A stretch of DNA of 64,000 nt from Aurelia coerulea (Eukaryota; Cnidaria; Scyphozoa; Semaeostomeae; Ulmaridae): assembly GCA_039566865.1 (NCBI GenBank), contig CM076953.1, forward strand, positions 1 through 64,000. Direction: 5' to 3'. Under the pieces are notes generated by a model. The model made no database searches. It saw nothing but the letters and a program-made list of their open reading frames with translations, and had not been told where the DNA came from. This document shows, piece by piece, positions 22,591-31,260 of the stretch. Numbering within the stretch: the first letter of the stretch is position 1; every line of letters starts with the position of its first letter. Position numbers and translations under genes: made by a program.

Positions 22591-23056
22591 ATGATATACC
22601 TAACTAGAATAGATGAGGTGTGAATAACGAGGCATTGGATGGCAGTAATCCACCTTTTCAAGATAAGAAGCACGAAAGCGGAAGTATTTTGTTGTTTGAG
22701 ATTTTGCATTTAAAAGGCTAAAATCTTATTCTGCGTACAAAGTTTAGTGTTGAGCCAAATTTTCCCATTCATGTATGTCTTTATTTCCGAATTATGGCAA
22801 TTTTAAGAATTTAAAGTCATAAGGGCTTTGACCGTGAAATCAAAACTTTGGACAACTTTTGTCCAAACTTCGATTTCACGGTCAAAGCCCTTATGAATTC
22901 AAATTCTTTATATCACCATAATTTCGAAATATAAACTTTGTACGCAGAATAAGATTTTAGCCTTTAAAATGCAAAATCTCAAGCAACAAAATACTTCCGC
23001 TTTCGCGACTCTTATCTTGAAAAGGTGGATTGGGTCGCATCGGCTAGTTATATTTC
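22591..23056. mobile_element. Foldback element: large imperfect palindrome
   Basis: Left arm 22591-22848 and right arm 22864-23056 are inverted copies sharing blocks such as GGAAGTATTTTGTTG, AGGCTAAAATCTTATTCTGC and AAGGGCTTTGACCGTGAAAT, with a short centre around TTGGACAACTTTTGTCCAA. The left arm holds about 35 bp absent from the right arm near GATGAGGTGTGAATAACG. It codes for nothing evident. It resembles a foldback or hairpin MITE; a target duplication could not be fixed. Confidence 0.8.
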
Positions 23057-24017
23057 ATAACAAGCAAATAAGGAATTACGATTCCTTTTGATTTAATTGT
23101 ATGCTACAAATAGGGTTCATTGTTCTGAAGAATGCTTGACTTTGAATGACAGTTATTTGCAGAGCCATATTTGATAATTAACGGTTTGGACTCTGGACTT
23201 TCAAGGTGAAATGGTTGATTAGATGGGACTTTGCTGTTTTCACAGGTTGAATTGTTACTAATAATCTGCCACCATTCTTGTATGGTGGCCATACCGCCAA
23301 GATACGCCCAAAGACTACCACCCTGCCCGGTTTTTCGATGTGCAGCATTGTACTGGAATCTCCAGCATTTGAATGCTCCTAAATATTATTTGTTATAAAA
23401 AACTGAGTTGGTTGGTTTCTTTTCTCACTACTTGGGAGAATTAAAGGGTTTGTTCAAGGTTAAAAGCTTGCATTGGCAGAAAGCAGAAAATCAAAAAATA
23501 CCCCATTCAAATCGAAGTTGCACAAATGTCAACTAAGGGTAGCCTAAGAATGAGACTTTTATCTCGTTAAGAAACAATGCTGTGTCTGAGTTATTTCCTT
23601 GTTCTATTTATAGAGGAGCCTATTCACCACCGCACACTTACTTTTAACCCTTTGCATGCTGAATTGTTTCCAGGTGATTGTACTGTGACGCTGGATATTT
23701 CCCGCAAGATCTCAAACGTCTGGATCAAAAATTTCAAAACTCTTTTTTCACCGGGAAGCTCTTTAATTTGACATTAAAGTATATGAAAACTGTTCAAAAA
23801 TAACTAAAGTCTACTTTTCTTGCCTCTATTTCACTATAAAACATTTTAATTTACCATATTTAGCAGCAGAATGAGTGCTGAGTAGTTTGCGTTTTGTTTA
23901 CGTCGGAGCTTCGGGCGATTGCTGACTTAGGCCATATTTTGACCTCGCTGCATCATTTTATTTAATAACCAATTTATTTATCGCATTTAAGCTGAAGGGT
24001 AGTTTCGTGTATAAAAA
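23057..24017. other. Unassigned sequence, no supported gene
   Basis: About 960 bp of ordinary AT-rich sequence. The longest frames, about 60 codons on each strand, match nothing I recognise. The last ~100 bp lead into a pentanucleotide run and could be the 3' end of an old LINE. Confidence 0.5.
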
Positions 24018-24043
24018 ATTATATCATATCATATCATATCATT
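24018..24043 (+). repeat. (ATATC)n microsatellite
   Basis: TTATATCATATCATATCATA is followed by TCATT, about four to five pentanucleotide units. Such runs often form the 3' tail of non-LTR retrotransposons; that origin is only a possibility here. Confidence 0.85.
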
Positions 24044-25103
24044 TAGAGGCTACCAACATCACCAGACAGCGGCTGAATCGAAAGGGCAGCTGTCAGGCTA
24101 TCGAAACACACATTTTCAAGCGACATTGGATGAGAGGAAGGTATTTTATCGCAAGAAGGAAACAGGTTGAAAATAATTAAGAGTTTGACAAATAACAACG
24201 AAAAACTCGCGATTTAGTTGCAGAAGCTTCCATTACTAATAAATCAGTAAACTTCACTGTAAACAACGTTCATCTTTCGTTGGAAACAATTTCTCATTGC
24301 TTGAGGAACAGCTTAATCCAGTTTTTGCCCAGATTTGCTCGAGGAAGAGATCAAAACACAAGAAAAAGAAAGTACGATCTTAAGTCGCAATTCTTCTGTT
24401 TCAGAGGCCCCTCCTAGCGGATCTTGGTTGTTGTATTTGCACAAGATTAGCTATGAAATGTAAGTGACATGGTAACTTAGCTGATATCCGGGCTATGTAC
24501 ATGGGTTCCTTGTGTACAAACTAAGACCTTGCCAAGGGCTGCAATAAAATTATTAACCCTGAAATAGAAGTGGTTATGTTATAGGCCTGACAAGAATAAG
24601 TTTAGTTCCATGTGAGTGAAATAAATAAATTCGTACACGAGGCTACAAATCAGTGCTTGTTGATATGAAGTGAGTCCAATTTGAAAGATTCAAGCCTTAA
24701 TTCAGCTTAGTTTTGTTTGCCATGATGGACTTGCTAGTTAGGATTTCCTTTTCTTTTGAAGACTTCCATGGGTGGCGGGAATGGAGGACATGTAAAGTGC
24801 TGGATATAAATTGATTCTTGACCTACAAATGTTTCCCATTGATTCCGTTTCCTGAGATATGGTTATGCTAAAACCCATTCTGTACTTATTTCAATGAGTT
24901 GGGTTGGAGCTATACAATTCCAGATATGTATTTCCTACCATTCTCAGTTGCCTGATCCAGCCTGGTTAATCTTATTCTGCTTCTTTGGTAGTGAACAAAA
25001 AGTCAGATTACAAGTTTTTCTTTCAGGACATTTCGCAGATAACAGACTTTTGGCATGTTTCACCACTGGATGCAGATGAATTGTCTGGTATACAGTGATA
25101 ACA
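24044..25103. other. Unassigned sequence, no supported gene
   Basis: About 1.06 kb without repeats or coding signatures that I can support. An open frame near 24060-24180 on the plus strand is uninterrupted but too short and featureless to call. Confidence 0.5.
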
Positions 25104-25323
25104 AGGACCATGGGCCAGGTTTACAACACAGACCACGCGGACTTCCGGCGCAATGGTCCGCGGTCCGCATTTTAGGTTTTCAAATAGGCCAAAACCTAAA
25201 CCGCGAATTGGAAAGTCTGTGTTTTTAGTTTCGCCATAGGGTAAAACCCAAACCGCGGACTGTAAGTATAAAATGTCTGCGTTTTTGGTTTTCCAATAGG
25301 GCAAAACTTATTTCGAGGCCGGT
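25104..25323 (+). repeat. GC-rich degenerate tandem repeat around CCGCGG
   Basis: Three diverged units start at about 25158, 25201 and 25253 and have the pattern CCGCGRAYTG...GTCTGYGTTTTTRGTTT...CAATAGGGCAAAACYYA, with lengths of about 43, 52 and 58 bp. They follow a stretch rich in GGTCCGCGGTCCGC and GACCACGCGG. The composition stands out from the AT-rich surroundings. Confidence 0.75.
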
Positions 25324-25471
25324 TTAACAGTGGGTATCCTCCTAATTCTTCATGATGAAACTACATTTACAGGCATTATAGACCTGTTCTGCAAAAGATT
25401 AAGTTGTGCTAATATCTTTGTATGTTTGTTTTGTTTCTTATGCATGGGTCCAGGCAGTAGGTAATCGCTTC

Positions 25472-25515
25472 TTGCTATGCCCGGGTAACAATAGGTTATT
25501 GCTATGCCCGGGTAA
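25472..25515 (+). repeat. Short direct repeat TTGCTATGCCCGGGTAA x2
   Basis: The 17-bp word occurs at 25472-25488 and 25499-25515, a 27-bp period. Each copy is centred on CCCGGG. Confidence 0.85.
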
Positions 25516-26149
25516 TAGGCTATCTCAATGTCATACCAGCTAGTAGAAAAGTCTTCATAATGTTTGTGGATGGTAAGTGACACCTAAATGTAGGCAATAA
25601 AGGAGTAAGACCTTAAAAACAAAAGTTCTTGCACAACCCCACCAACGAGGTAGGCCTAAATGTTAATCGGGAGTTGTATGCTTTTTTTTACATTGAAGAA
25701 CATATTACCCTGCTAAAATTATTTCTACCTACCGCTTGTTCATCAATACTGCTTTGCTGTGCTGATGATGGGAAGGGCACATCTGCGTTTGCTGATTAGC
25801 TGTATGACCAAGATCTTGCCAGAAAGAAGGAGCTTCCCTGACAAATTTGTTGGGTGACGACAGACAGACGAACCAGCAGTTTGGTAGTTATTGCATTGGT
25901 CAAGGTGATACAAACTCGTTCCTTTAGGTTGTTAGGTATCTTTAGCCAGAGAGTGAACATGATGACAACTTGTTGAGGTGGCTTTGGTGCTTTTTTCTGA
26001 CTGTTAAACGGGCGCAAAAGGAGCAATCCGTTGCCAAATCCGATACTTCGACAAGGAGCCACGAGGCACAGGAAGAAGTTTGGACGCGCCATGATTGGGG
26101 GACTGAGACGATACCGTGCCTTATAAGGCAATGAGAACAAAGATGGTTA
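25516..26149. other. Unassigned sequence left of the G-tract element
   Basis: About 630 bp. Two overlapping minus-strand frames, 25796-26140 and 25942-26172, neither with recognisable domains. If the insertion at 26161 split the BEL relic, this side should continue it in minus orientation, but I could not identify BEL sequence here. Confidence 0.45.
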
Positions 26150-26160
26150 CCTGATTGCCC
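26150..26160. repeat. Left target-site duplication CCTGATTGCCC
   Basis: Identical to 28150-28160. The duplicated part may be only CCTGATTG (8 bp) if the element begins CCCGGG, because the right end reads ...CCCGGG. Confidence 0.7.
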
Positions 26161-26363
26161 GGGGGGGTACATGACTTGAGGATGGACGGGGGTCTGCCGC
26201 CCGGCTTTCAGAAAGCTACCCTCTTCTAATTACCCAAACTTGCCTTTGGAAATTCTGTTTTGGCCAGAATATAGAGAAATTCTGTAGAAAGCATTATTTT
26301 CTCAAATGTCATCCATTTCCATTATTATTAAGCATTTATATGACTTATCTCGCCGATGAAGCA

Positions 26364-26366
26364 TAA
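26364..26366. repeat. Left target-site duplication TAA of the MITE
   Basis: TAA precedes GGGACAG and recurs at 26915-26917. The partner palindrome arm (near 27794) shows the uninterrupted site, reading GCA-TAC-GCTGG in this orientation. Confidence 0.75.
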
Positions 26367-26914
26367 GGGACAGGGCAAAATTTATTATATTACATGGCCG
26401 GTGGAGAACAAAAATTCTTGCAAAAAGATCTGCTCGCCCTGTATGAAATTATTGCCAAAAAACCAACTGCCCCGTCACCCTTTCCTTAAAAAAATGTATT
26501 TGCCCCGTATTCATGAACAACAAATGTTGTATCGTACCACCGCACCGATGAATTAGCCAAAGACCATAACATAAACAATTCTTGCCTTTACGAGACTTTG
26601 TCAACGAAGAAATCAACTTTGAAGATGAAGAGAAATGACTGATGAATCGATCTTGCAAGTAACTGACAAGGACATTTTGCGTCATGTTCATACACATCCT
26701 TCCAAGCATTTCTCAACTTGCATGATCCACAATTTTGGCCTCAAAATTAGCCATTTGATATTTCAAACTTCATCTTGAGCTTAAAAAAAGGTACTGCCCC
26801 GTTCATATTTGCTTTGTAAAAAGTGTTGACCTAGTTCCGTACAAGCTAAAAAAAAGTAGTTGCCCCGTTACGTTTTGCACCGGCCATGTTATAAAATAAA
26901 CTTTGCACTGTCCC
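26367..26914. mobile_element. PIF/Harbinger-type MITE, 548 bp
   Basis: The ends are 37-bp inverted repeats starting GGGACAG and running to ACATGGCCGGTG, about 33 of 37 bases paired. The 3-bp TAA target duplication is the T-A-rich trinucleotide typical of PIF/Harbinger; a TA-dinucleotide Tc1/mariner reading fits less well. The inside has several spaced (T)GCCCCGT motifs (near 26469, 26501, 26796, 26860) and no transposase. A 66-codon frame on the plus strand starting at 26356 spans the left end and is not a gene. Confidence 0.75.
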
Positions 26915-27389
26915 TAAGCTGGCTCTTCAATCCTTGCTTGTAATCAATCGTTTTCCTTCTTTTACGTAAATTTTGTTAAGTTTTATTTCTCCATATTCTG
27001 GCCAGAGAGAGATACACTCAAAATTACTTTTCCTAAAGTTTTATTGGATTACTGTAGTTTACAGTAAATATGTGTCTTAAGTTCTCTTTAGCTTGCTCTA
27101 AAAGAAACAAATAGAAAGCCGCCCGTTTATCGAGCAAATTTATTCTGAGGGGGCCTCCTGAATGGAATTTCTCAATATTCTAGCCAAAGAGAAATACACT
27201 CAAAAATTATTTTCTTTTAATTTTCTTTTTATCATTTCATAGCAGATATGGTTTATAGCTTCTCTTTGGCTTATTAGCTATTAAAACTGGTCGTTTTTCA
27301 CGTATTTTGAATAGTTGGAAAAACAACCGCGACGGAATTTCTCCATTTTCTGGCTAAAGATCTATGCAAAATACGTGAAAATTGACTAT

Positions 27390-27904
27390 GCAAAATACAT
27401 GAAAAACGACCAGTTTTAATAGCTGATAAGCCAAAGAAAAGCTATAAACCATATCTGCTATGAAATGATAAAAGAAACTTCAAAGAAAATAATTTTTTAG
27501 TGTATTTCTTGGGGTATTTCTCTTTGGCCAGAATATGAAGAAATTCCTTTCAGGAGGCCCCCTCAGAATAAATTTGCTCGATAAACAGGCGGTTTTCTAT
27601 TTGTTTCTTTTAGAGCAAGCTTAAGAGAACTCAAGACACATATTTACTGTGAAATAATCCAATTAAACTTTGGGAAAAGTAATTTTTGAGTGTATCTCCC
27701 TCTGGCCAGAATATGGAGAAATTAAACTTAACAAAACTTACGAAAAAGAAGGAAAACGATCAATTACAAGCAAGGGTTGAAAAGCCAGCGTATGCTTCAT
27801 CGGCGAGATAAGTGTCCTATAAATGTTTAATAATGGAAATGGACGACATTTGAGAAAAAAATGCTTTCTACAGAATTTCTCTATATTCTGGCCAAAACAG
27901 AATT
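27390..27904 (-). repeat. Right arm of the central palindrome, uninterrupted
   Basis: Inverted partner of the left arm, preserving the empty site of the MITE. A ~79-bp loop (27311-27389) separates the arms. Confidence 0.88.
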
Positions 27905-28149
27905 TCTCTCCGCTCTGGCTTTTCTCTGTTCTGGCGCCCCACGCCATGATGGATGCACTTTTATGATGAATTTTGGCAGAAAACTGCCCATTTTAACAAT
28001 TTTTTGCGAATCTCAGCAAAACCCCACCCTTGTTTACGGAAAATCTGCCGAAAAAGGACCCTTGTTTAGAGAATTTTGGGCCCAAAAGCCCACCCATATG
28101 GGCGGCACATACCCGTATCCTAAATATGCTATGAACCCCCCCCCCCGGG

Positions 28150-28160
28150 CCTGATTGCCC
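28150..28160. repeat. Right target-site duplication CCTGATTGCCC
   Basis: Copy of 26150-26160. On the minus strand it reads in frame with the adjacent BEL relic (the codons for A-I-R), so this side looks like original host sequence. Confidence 0.7.
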
Positions 28161-28910
28161 TGTCGTTAGATGCTAACTTTATAACATTATCGTACTTTTT
28201 GGCTACTTCATCATTTTGTCTTAACTTGCTTAATTGAGATAAAAGCCTACCTTTAGCAAAATCATAATTATCTGGTAGCAAGAGGTGGCTTTTTTTTCTC
28301 TAATTGGGAGTTTTACTTGAGGTGGTTTGCTCACTTTTTTGCTCCTTTATTCCCATTGATTCGTCCTCCCAAAATTGTTTGAACTCTTTCAAAATCAACT
28401 CATGCTCTCCCAAAGACATAACTTGAATATTTAAAACATGTGAATTTGGACTTAAATTGTCACTTACCCTCTCTGTCGGGCCTGATAAGACCTATCTACC
28501 TTTCGTTTTTATGGCTACTGACCCGCTCGAATAATTCCACGATGAATTTCTCTGTCAACTAATCTCGAATGAAATCAGCTCCTTCTAAAATTTGAATTGT
28601 TTTGTCAGCTTTTATAACTCGTCTTCATTTGAAAATCAGCTTGCTCCAATCTTTCAAGAGCTCCAGAAATGACTTGATTGCTGGGGGGTACATATCACAG
28701 TACGATGTACGCGGTCATGACCACTTCAACTCCATCAAGGCATCTGATACCAATTTGAACAACTTCTCTTACTCTCGTTCTTACTTTCGGTGAACTGTCA
28801 CCAAAAGCTTCAATCATCAATTTTTCCATGGCAGTAACTGGCAAACTCAAAGCTCTCTGTAAATCAGCATCAACGTAGCTTTTTTTACTTCCTGAATCAA
28901 AAATCAAAGA
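28150..28910 (-). pseudogene. BEL/Pao retrotransposon polyprotein relic: protease to start of RT
   Basis: Three pieces of one polyprotein follow each other on the minus strand in different frames. At 28907-28695, IFDSGSKKSYVDADLQRALS with the D-S-G catalytic motif of a retropepsin-like A16 (DUF1758) protease, followed by VVQIGIRCLDGVEV and TAYIV. At about 28490-28300, VLSGP then LKEFKQFWEDESMGIK, the linker typical of BEL/Pao, ended by a stop. At about 28275-28150, LPDNYDFAKGRLLSQLSKLR and KKYDNVI, the block just before the reverse transcriptase palm. Several stops and frameshifts make it dead. The protein is cut off at 28150, where the G-tract element begins. The order and motifs make the family call solid. 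Confidence 0.8.
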
Positions 28911-29154
28911 AAATCAAACGGATATTCTGCTCCTTTCCTTTGTGGCGAATCTTGGGGCTCTTGCAAACGCACGAGCGGTCTTTGGTAAAACTGTCCTTGC
29001 CGTTGTACCTCAACTACGAATTCAAGTGCTCAACTCATAAAACTAACACATGCATATTTATACCAAACAGACAATGAACTATTTTTGGTACGTAAATTAT
29101 GATTTATAGTCGGTAAGCTTTTACCCAAAGTGGAATAATTATTTTGTTTACCTT
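28911..29154. other. Spacer between two oppositely oriented retroelement relics
   Basis: About 240 bp. Degraded BEL sequence upstream of the protease may continue on the minus strand to about 29000, but I cannot confirm it. Confidence 0.4.
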
Positions 29155-30304
29155 GTGTTCGGCCTAAATCAGTACTGTCAGTTGTGTCGAGGATATTAGA
29201 AAAAATTGCACATGACCAATTAATGGAGTATCTGAAAGGGCAAAACAAACTTTGTTTGAACCAATTTGGATTTCAAAAACTGCACAGTACACTGACATGT
29301 CTATTGAATGTTATAGACCCATGCTTCAAGAACTCTGATGAGGGGAAAATAAACTTGAGTGTATTTCTTGATCTTAAAAAAGCATTCGATACCGTTGACC
29401 ATAAAATCTTATTGTCAAAGTTACGAGAGTAGGTTGCCGACGGTACTTCCCACGACTGGTTAACTTCTTATCTGACCAATAGGGAGCAGTTCTTTTATTT
29501 TGATGGATCTAGCTCCAACATAAGCAGCATAAAGTGTGGTATTCCGCCGGGTTCGTGTTTGGGACCTTTGCTTTTCATACTATACATTAAGGATTTTGAG
29601 AACTGTCTGGAAAGCATTAACCCAAATATGTATGCAGATGATACATGTGTGAATATCGCGTCGGAAAACCTCAATGAACTTCTAACAGATTTGAAAAACG
29701 AGCTAGAAAATATATCGAACTGGATGAGGATCATTAAACTTAGTTTGAATGCCAGCAAAAAAGAATATATGGTTACAAGGCATAGGCGACAATTGAATAG
29801 AATAGGTGATGATTTGCCAGATCTTGTCCTCAATAATGAAGATTTCAAAAGGGTTAAGAAGACAAAATATTTAGGAATCAACATCGATGAGAGCCTTACT
29901 TGGAAAGAGCAGTACACAACTATCAAAAACAAACTGAAAGTGGGCTTGAGCTCCCTGAGAAAGCTAAAGACATCCTTCCGCAAAGGAAACTTGACCAGGT
30001 CTACAAAGCTCTCTTTGAAAGCCACCTTCGCTATGACGACATTGTTTGGAGTACTCTTTCCAACAGCAATCTATCCCAACTGCAACGATTACAGACAAGG
30101 GCAAAGAAGCTAATACTGGACGCCAAGTATAAGGACGGTTGGAACTGTAAATGGCTCAATGTAAAGTCTTTGTCCTCATTTGACAATGGAGTCATGACAT
30201 ATAAAATTCTGCATGACCTTTGTCCCTAAAATCTTTTTCATAAGTTCACTGAAAGATCCATGATTTCAGATCATAGAACCAGAAATCATGTAGAAATTAC
30301 ATTG
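29155..30304 (+). pseudogene. Non-LTR (LINE) reverse transcriptase relic, 5'- and 3'-truncated
   Basis: Plus-strand homology begins near RPKSVLSVVSRILEKIAHDQ and runs through NQFGFQKLHST, VFLDLKKAFDTVDHKILLSK (first catalytic aspartate), WLTSYLTNREQ, CGIPPGSCLGPLLFILYIKD, then MYADDT at about 29629 (the YADD catalytic pair), KYLGINIDESLTWKEQ, and a thumb/C-terminal part ALFESHLRY, LQRLQTRAKKL and ERSMISDHRTRNH. Breaks are an in-frame TAG at 29430-29432, a one-base loss near 29964 and an in-frame TAA at 30227-30229. The endonuclease is absent, which is ordinary 5' truncation. The block layout fits the CR1/L2/jockey group; I would not go finer. The right side is cut exactly where the satellite starts. 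An open frame on the opposite strand at 29495-30025 is a shadow. Confidence 0.93.
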
Positions 30305-31260
30305 TAAATGGGCCATTTTACATGGGAATAAGGGTCAGAAAACGTGATTTGAGGTTCTTCGAAATATTTCTAAGGGGTCTTGGCCGAAAATTTTTTTTTT
30401 TGAATTTATAAAAACCATTTAAGGCCTAAATAGGCCATTTTACATGGGAACCAGGGTCAGAAAACATGTTTTCTTCGGGGTTCTTCGGGACATTTTTAGG
30501 AGGTTTTGAGTGAAAAATTTTTTTTTTTTTTTTAAATTTTCAAAATCGATTTAAGGCCTAAATAGGCCATTTTACATGGTAATAAGGGTCAGGAAACATG
30601 TTTGGGGTTCTTCGGGACATTTTTAGGGGGTTCTGGCCGAAAAAAATTTTTTTTTTTCAAAAAGTTTTAAAATCGATTTAAGGCCTAAATAGGCCATTTT
30701 ACATGGGAATAAGGGTCAGGAAACATGTTTGGGGTGTTTCGGAACATTTTTAGGGGGTTTTGGCCGAAAAAAAAATTTTTTTTTCAAAAATTTTCAAATT
30801 CGATTTAAGGCCTAAATAGGCCATTTTACATGGGAATAAGGGTCAGGAAACATGTTTGGGGTTCTTCGGGACATTTTTAGGGGGTTTTGGCCGAAAAAAA
30901 ATTTTTTTTTCAAAAATTTTCAAATTCGATTAAAGGCCAAAATAGGCCATTTTACATGGGAATAAGGGTCAGGAAACATGTTTGGGGTTCTTCGGGACAT
31001 TTTTAGGGGGTTCTGGCCGAAAAAAATTTTTTTTTTCAAAAAGTTTTAAAATCGATTTAAGGCCTAAATAGGCCATTTTACATGGGAATAAGGGTCAGGA
31101 AACATGTTTGGGGTGTTTCGGAACATTTTTAGGGGGTTTTGGCCGAAAAAAGGTTTTTTTTTCAAAAATTTTCAAATTCGATTAGGAAACTTGTTTGGGG
31201 TTCTTCGGGTCATTTTTAGGGGGTTTTGGCCGAAAAAAAAAATTTTTTTTCAAAAATTTT
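30305..31260 (+). repeat. Degenerate outer edge of the right S127 array
   Basis: The first seven or so units carry many private variants (GGGTCAGAAAACGTG, GGGTGTTTCGGAACA, AGGCCAAAATAGGCC), and one unit near 31180 lacks about 47 bp. Edge degeneration with a clean centre is what unequal exchange predicts. Confidence 0.85.

Larger units (their letters stand above)
26251..27310 (+). repeat. Left arm of the central palindrome
   Basis: Begins AATTCTGTTTTGGCCAGAAT and ends at CGTTTTTCACGTATTTTGA. It pairs with 27390-27904, except for the 551 bp of MITE plus target duplication at 26367-26917. Paired landmarks include TTATCTCGCCGATGAAGCAT, CTGAGGGGGCCTCCTGAA and GCAGATATGGTTTATAGCT. Confidence 0.88.
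26161..28149. mobile_element. G-tract-ended palindromic DNA transposon, non-autonomous
   Basis: The left end reads GGGGGGGTACATGACTTGAG, then ACGGGGGTCTGCCGCCC. The right end, reverse-complemented, reads a G-run, TTCATAGCA, then ACGGGTATGTGCCGCCC. The ends therefore share G-run-TNCAT-ACGGG-TGCCGCCC in the same order. Direct repeats of 8-11 bp flank them. Inside is a large palindrome (26251-27310 with 27390-27904), and the Harbinger-like MITE sits in its left arm. No transposase is present. The superfamily is not settled: 8 bp would suit hAT or P elements, 9-11 bp Mutator-like elements. Frames across the right end are by-products of the repeat. Confidence 0.7.

Noticed and set aside
25796..26172. 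Two overlapping minus-strand frames of 114 and 76 codons
   Set aside because: No recognisable domain or compositional sign of coding, and they compete with each other in different frames.
27861..28154. 97-codon plus-strand frame ending in the C-run
   Set aside because: It spans the palindrome arm and the terminal repeat of the G-tract element and ends in its G/C-run; a by-product of the transposon end.
29495..30025. 176-codon minus-strand frame
   Set aside because: It lies opposite the clear plus-strand reverse transcriptase with YADD and is its antisense shadow.
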